From Spirochaetota bacterium (GTDB lineage: Bacteria > Spirochaetota > UBA4802 > JAGODF01): a stretch of 64,000 nt of DNA. How positions within the stretch are numbered: the stretch's first letter is position 1; each line of letters opens with the position of its first letter. Location: assembly GCA_029974015.1 (NCBI GenBank), contig JARKUF010000020.1:1-64000 (forward strand), written 5' to 3'. Under the pieces are notes generated by a model. It ran no database searches. It saw only the letters and a program-made list of their open reading frames with translations, and was not told the DNA's origin. Positions 60,884 through 64,000 of this stretch are shown here, in pieces. The translations under genes and the position numbers were made by a program.

Positions 60884-62323
60884 ATGAACGTGAAAGCATC
60901 GAAGTACATTGAAGTCGACAGGACCCTGCCCTACAGGGTGGCGGACCTTTCCCTGGCCGAATGGGGCCGCAAGGAGATAGAGCTCGCCGAAGCGGAAATG
61001 CCGGGCCTCATGGCATGCCGTGAGAAATACGGCCCCCGGAAGCCCCTTAAAGGATTTAAGGTGATGGGGAGCCTCCACATGACCATCCAGACGGCGGTCC
61101 TCATTGAAACGCTGAAGGCACTTGGCGCCGATCTGCGCTGGGCCTCCTGCAATATCTTCTCCACTCAGGACCACGCCGCCGCCGCCATCGCTAAAGCGGG
61201 AAGCGCCGCGGTCTTCGCCTGGAAGGGGGAAACCCTGGAGGAGTACTGGTGGTGCACGGAACAGGCCCTCACCTGGCCCGACGGTTCCGGCCCCAACCTC
61301 ATCGTGGACGATGGAGGCGACGCCACCCTCATGGTACACTGGGGCGTGAAAGCCGAGAAGGACCCCTCCTTCCTGGATAAAGACCCCGGAAACAAGGAGG
61401 CCCGCATCATCCTCGACCGCATTCGCGAAGGGCTCGCCAGGGACAGGACGCGCTGGGCGAAGGCAGCCGCCGAAATTCGCGGAGTCTCCGAGGAGACTAC
61501 CACGGGGGTGCACCGGCTTTACCACATGGCGAAAACCGGGGAGCTCCTCTTCCCCGCCATCAATGTGAACGACTCCGTCACCAAGTCGAAATTCGACAAC
61601 CTCTACGGATGCCGCGAGTCCCTTGCGGACGGCATCAAACGCGCCACGGACATCATGGTGGCGGGCAAAATAGTCGTGGTGGCGGGCTACGGGGACGTTG
61701 GAAAAGGCTGCTGCCAGTCCATGCGCGGGTTCGGCGCCCGGGTCCTCGTCACCGAAATCGACCCCATCTGCGCCCTTCAGGCCGCCATGGAAGGCTATGA
61801 GGTGACCACCATGGAAGATGCGGCCCCCATCGCCGACATCTTCGTCACCTCCACGGGCAATGTGGACGTCATCACCGGCGGGCACATGGAAAAAATGAAG
61901 GACGGCGCCATCGTCTGCAATATCGGCCACTTCGACAGTGAGATTGCCATGCACTATCTGGAAGAGAACACCCGGTGCCGAAAGGAGACCATCAAGCCCC
62001 AGGTGGACAAATGGACCCTGGAATCCGGGCGCTCCATTATCGTCCTGGCGGAGGGGCGCCTGGTGAACCTCGGCTGCGCCACGGGCCATCCCAGCTTCGT
62101 GATGTCCAACAGCTTCACAAACCAGACCCTGGCCCAGGTCCGCCTTGCCTCGGAGCAGCACGAAAAAAAAGTGTACACCCTCTCCAAGGAGCTCGACGAG
62201 GAAGTGGCGCGCCTCCATCTGGGAAAGTTAGGAGTAAAGCTCACGAAACTCAACCAGAAGCAGGCGGACTACATAGGGGTAAAGATAGAAGGGCCCTACA
62301 AACCCGAGCATTACAGATATTGA
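60884..62323 (+). CDS. ahcY: adenosylhomocysteinase
   Basis: A 479-residue S-adenosylhomocysteine hydrolase, which splits SAH into adenosine and homocysteine using bound NAD. Visible are [30 protein letters not shown], the active-site lysine block [21 protein letters not shown], the NAD loop [20 protein letters not shown], and the closing [21 protein letters not shown] start at the ATG at 60884, preceded by GGAG; the frame is open much further upstream inside sahR, but that part is not AhcY. It forms an operon with the SahR-like regulator 43 bases upstream. Confidence 0.97.
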   Translation: MNVKASKYIEVDRTLPYRVADLSLAEWGRKEIELAEAEMPGLMACREKYGPRKPLKGFKVMGSLHMTIQTAVLIETLKALGADLRWASCNIFSTQDHAAAAIAKAGSAAVFAWKGETLEEYWWCTEQALTWPDGSGPNLIVDDGGDATLMVHWGVKAEKDPSFLDKDPGNKEARIILDRIREGLARDRTRWAKAAAEIRGVSEETTTGVHRLYHMAKTGELLFPAINVNDSVTKSKFDNLYGCRESLADGIKRATDIMVAGKIVVVAGYGDVGKGCCQSMRGFGARVLVTEIDPICALQAAMEGYEVTTMEDAAPIADIFVTSTGNVDVITGGHMEKMKDGAIVCNIGHFDSEIAMHYLEENTRCRKETIKPQVDKWTLESGRSIIVLAEGRLVNLGCATGHPSFVMSNSFTNQTLAQVRLASEQHEKKVYTLSKELDEEVARLHLGKLGVKLTKLNQKQADYIGVKIEGPYKPEHYRY

Positions 62324-62366
62324 TTTCCCGCGGCCGCGGGAGAGAATATATTACGCGCGGGCAAAA

Positions 62367-62753
62367 ATGATTTCCCTTTATGTTATGTACTTCGGGGTTG
62401 CCCTGGCATTGATGGGTTCCGTGGAGCTCACATTTCGTGAGAGGGCCTTCCGGTTCTGGCTGAAGTGGTTCCGCCACCGCTTCTTCTCCCTCCACGGGGT
62501 CCTCCTTATCGCGCTGGGGTTCCCCCTTACGTTCTACAAAGGAGCGTGGTCCACCTTCGTCTTCATCGTGGGGCTCGTCATGGTCCTCACGGGCCCCTTC
62601 ATCCTCATATACCCGGAGAAGATGCGGAAATCCTTCGACGATATTTCGCAGGAGGCGGGGGACGGAGCTCTGCGGGGGCTTGTGGCTTTCGACGCTTTTG
62701 CCCGTGTTGCCATCGGGGCGGCCTTCGCCTGGTGCGCCATGTTACCTGCCTGA
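62367..62753 (+). CDS. small membrane protein of unknown function
   Basis: A 128-residue protein with four hydrophobic segments (ISLYVMYFGVALALMGSVEL, LHGVLLIALGFPLTFY, FVFIVGLVMVLTGPFILIY, VAIGAAFAWCAML). A central loop KMRKSFDDISQEAGDGALRG is charged. The layout is like small DUF2065-type membrane proteins, but I would not assign it. It follows ahcY by 43 bases, so it may belong to the same transcript. Confidence 0.65.
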   Translation: MISLYVMYFGVALALMGSVELTFRERAFRFWLKWFRHRFFSLHGVLLIALGFPLTFYKGAWSTFVFIVGLVMVLTGPFILIYPEKMRKSFDDISQEAGDGALRGLVAFDAFARVAIGAAFAWCAMLPA

Positions 62754-62815
62754 GTCCCTTTTTTTATTTTTTACCTTTCCTTCTGATTTTATCGATAATC
62801 AACAAAAGAAAGAAT

Positions 62816-64000
62816 TTATTCCTCAGCCTCCCCGGCCCTTGTTTTAAGTTTTTCGTGATACGATTGCAGGCGGCCCTCGGCCGCGAGGTCGAAGCGCTCA
62901 AGCACCAGCTCCTCTATGAAGGGATGCTCATACTTCCTTTCCTCGATTCCCACCAGCATGTTCGCCAGATAAACCGTGAAAACGATATCGCGGAACTCTT
63001 CGCTGGCGTCCAGAGGTGAATGGTGATGCTGGATGGCCTCTATGAGGTAATCCGGGAAATTCCATCGCCTGGCTATGAGGCCTCCCAGGGCCGAGTGTCC
63101 TATGCCTATGGAGACCTCCTCGAGGACCGTGGAGTTGATGATTTTCCTGTCGCTGGTGATTGCCGCGATTTTCTGCATGAGGGCCAGGTCCGCGGATAGG
63201 AGCCCTATCATCCCCAGGTCGTGGAGGAGCCCCGCGGTGACAATATTCTCTACTCTCACCGAAAGCCTGTAGTCCTGGGAGATGAAGCGCGCATAGAGGG
63301 AGACATTGTTGCAGTGTTCCCATATTTCCTCGAACTTCTCATACCTGCTGTCCATGATGCTGCGGGCGCTGCTCACCATTAGGAGGGCGCGGACATTTTT
63401 AAGGCCGATAGTTTTCACCGCGTCGACCACATTGTAAACCCGCTTTCCGCTGATAAACCCCGCTGAGTTCGAAAGCCGCACCACATCGGAGGCCAGGGCG
63501 GGGTCCCGTTCAATTGTAGCGGCGATGGCCTCGATTGTGGAGTCGGGGTCGTCGCATAGTCCGATAAGCTTGACAATGGTTTTCGGAAAGGTGGGAATCC
63601 CGTTGATTTTGCCTAATATCTGCCGCTTTATCTCCGTGGTGATTTCCTGGGGCTTCAGGTTCACCGGAACACGCAGGGCCGCGACGGTCACGCCCCTTTC
63701 CGATTTCACCGTGAGGTTTTTAGGATCGACGCCCATGTTCTTCAGCATGAAGATCGCCAGGACCAGGCCCACCCCCCCGCCTTCCGAGGAGTCCTGTATC
63801 TCACCGAACACCTCCATGAAGTGGCCGGAGCGCATGCCCCGGTCCAACCTGAGTCGCACCCTTTCGAGCTCGTCCTCCATGGCGGGCACATTGTTCTCCA
63901 CCTCCACGATAAAGTCGTCCCCCTCGAACCGGAAATTGATCGTCACCTTCAGGTCTCCGGCAAGGAGCTCGCTCTCCATATTCTGTGCAAGGTCCTTTTT
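62816..64000 (-). CDS. HDOD domain signalling protein with a GHKL-like N-terminal part, cut by the window edge
   Basis: The frame is open to the right edge, so the 5' end lies outside the window; an internal ATG at 63979 is not preceded by a ribosome binding site. The visible 387 residues begin with a degenerate GHKL-ATPase-like region (FIVEVENNVPAMEDELERV, EGGGVGLVLAIFMLKNMG). An HDOD domain runs from about 125 to 350 (IPTFPKTIVKLIGL, DPALASDVVRLSNSAGF, AGLLHDLGMIGLL, ALGGLIARRWNFPDYLIEAIQHHH). HDOD proteins transmit signals without known hydrolysis. Leptospira-like bacteria have many such GHKL-HDOD proteins, to my recollection. Confidence 0.85.
   Translation of the reverse strand, partial: KKDLAQNMESELLAGDLKVTINFRFEGDDFIVEVENNVPAMEDELERVRLRLDRGMRSGHFMEVFGEIQDSSEGGGVGLVLAIFMLKNMGVDPKNLTVKSERGVTVAALRVPVNLKPQEITTEIKRQILGKINGIPTFPKTIVKLIGLCDDPDSTIEAIAATIERDPALASDVVRLSNSAGFISGKRVYNVVDAVKTIGLKNVRALLMVSSARSIMDSRYEKFEEIWEHCNNVSLYARFISQDYRLSVRVENIVTAGLLHDLGMIGLLSADLALMQKIAAITSDRKIINSTVLEEVSIGIGHSALGGLIARRWNFPDYLIEAIQHHHSPLDASEEFRDIVFTVYLANMLVGIEERKYEHPFIEELVLERFDLAAEGRLQSYHEKLKTRAGEAEE

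Noticed and set aside
60806-62218. 470-codon minus ORF antisense to ahcY
   Set aside because: ahcY motifs are complete on the plus strand; the antisense frame is open only because of GC-rich codon use.
62327-62340. CCCGCGGCCGCGGG palindrome after ahcY
   Set aside because: Perfect in DNA, but with no loop for an RNA hairpin and no U tract; not called a terminator.
1-64000. CRISPR array, insertion sequence or prophage
   Set aside because: I found no regularly spaced direct repeats, no transposase, integrase or phage structural gene. The repeats present are palindromic and dispersed.

Overview
The window reads as a chromosomal segment of a free-living, Gram-negative-type bacterium, most likely from the phylum Spirochaetota near the Leptospirales. 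This is inferred from several traits: many lipoproteins with relaxed lipoboxes (for example LQNC, LNSC, LISC), a short Leptospira-length SMC protein, a class I adenylate cyclase, 7TMR-DISM and HD-GYP signalling proteins, a DUF1565 beta-helix lipoprotein and ArsR-methyltransferase/AhcY linkage. No rRNA or ribosomal protein marker is present, so the assignment is tentative. Coding parts are fairly GC-rich, while intergenic gaps are AT-rich.

Layout. 1-1300: a PD-(D/E)XK nuclease-like gene and decayed sequence. 1302-4746: the mrfAB DNA-repair pair. 4794-8967: a chemotaxis receptor with a twice-broken N-terminus, a CsgG-like protein, an acyl-CoA thioesterase and a secreted protein. 9127-16000: a beta-helix lipoprotein, a class I adenylate cyclase downstream of an HD-GYP protein, and a STAS protein. 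16187-25069: an envelope operon with an AsmA/YdbH-like protein, a lipoprotein that looks like a YnbE-YdbL fusion, and a giant TolB-propeller/TPR lipoprotein. 25211-31899: a SanA-like protein, Nnr repair enzyme, propeller lipoprotein, acyl-CoA dehydrogenase and histidine kinase. 32231-39334: small lipoproteins, membrane proteins, a membrane-bound AraC regulator, a hydrolase and an MFS transporter. 39430-40266: two serine tRNAs and one arginine tRNA with a small membrane gene among them. 40422-43435: a GC-rich stretch with a lipoprotein, a DUF4015 putative glycosidase, a HhH-TM-LysM protein and a 47-residue zinc ribbon. 43710-48418: a signalling cassette. 49005-54098: a cell-surface cluster (FecR-like, barrel-transglutaminase-TPR, LamG). 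54163-59085: a DUF4143 ATPase with remnants of a second ATPase and of an Mrr endonuclease, then smc. 59196-62753: a lipoprotein, the sahR-like/ahcY operon and a membrane protein. 62816-64000: an HDOD protein cut by the window edge.

Most notable are three things. (1) A cassette at 43710-48418 links an HTH/longin-like/TM/BON/OmpA adaptor, a Ras-like GTPase with an altered switch II, a SpoIIE-type phosphatase and a convergent HD-GYP protein; the last two share a homologous PAS-coiled-coil module. (2) A family of about 120-nt composite palindromic repeats has at least a dozen full or partial copies in both orientations, with compensatory changes in the stems. (3) The YdbH/YnbE-YdbL-like envelope operon is extended by a 1,782-residue lipoprotein. 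Several loci are visibly decaying (MCP, mrr, DUF4143), often next to the palindromic repeats.
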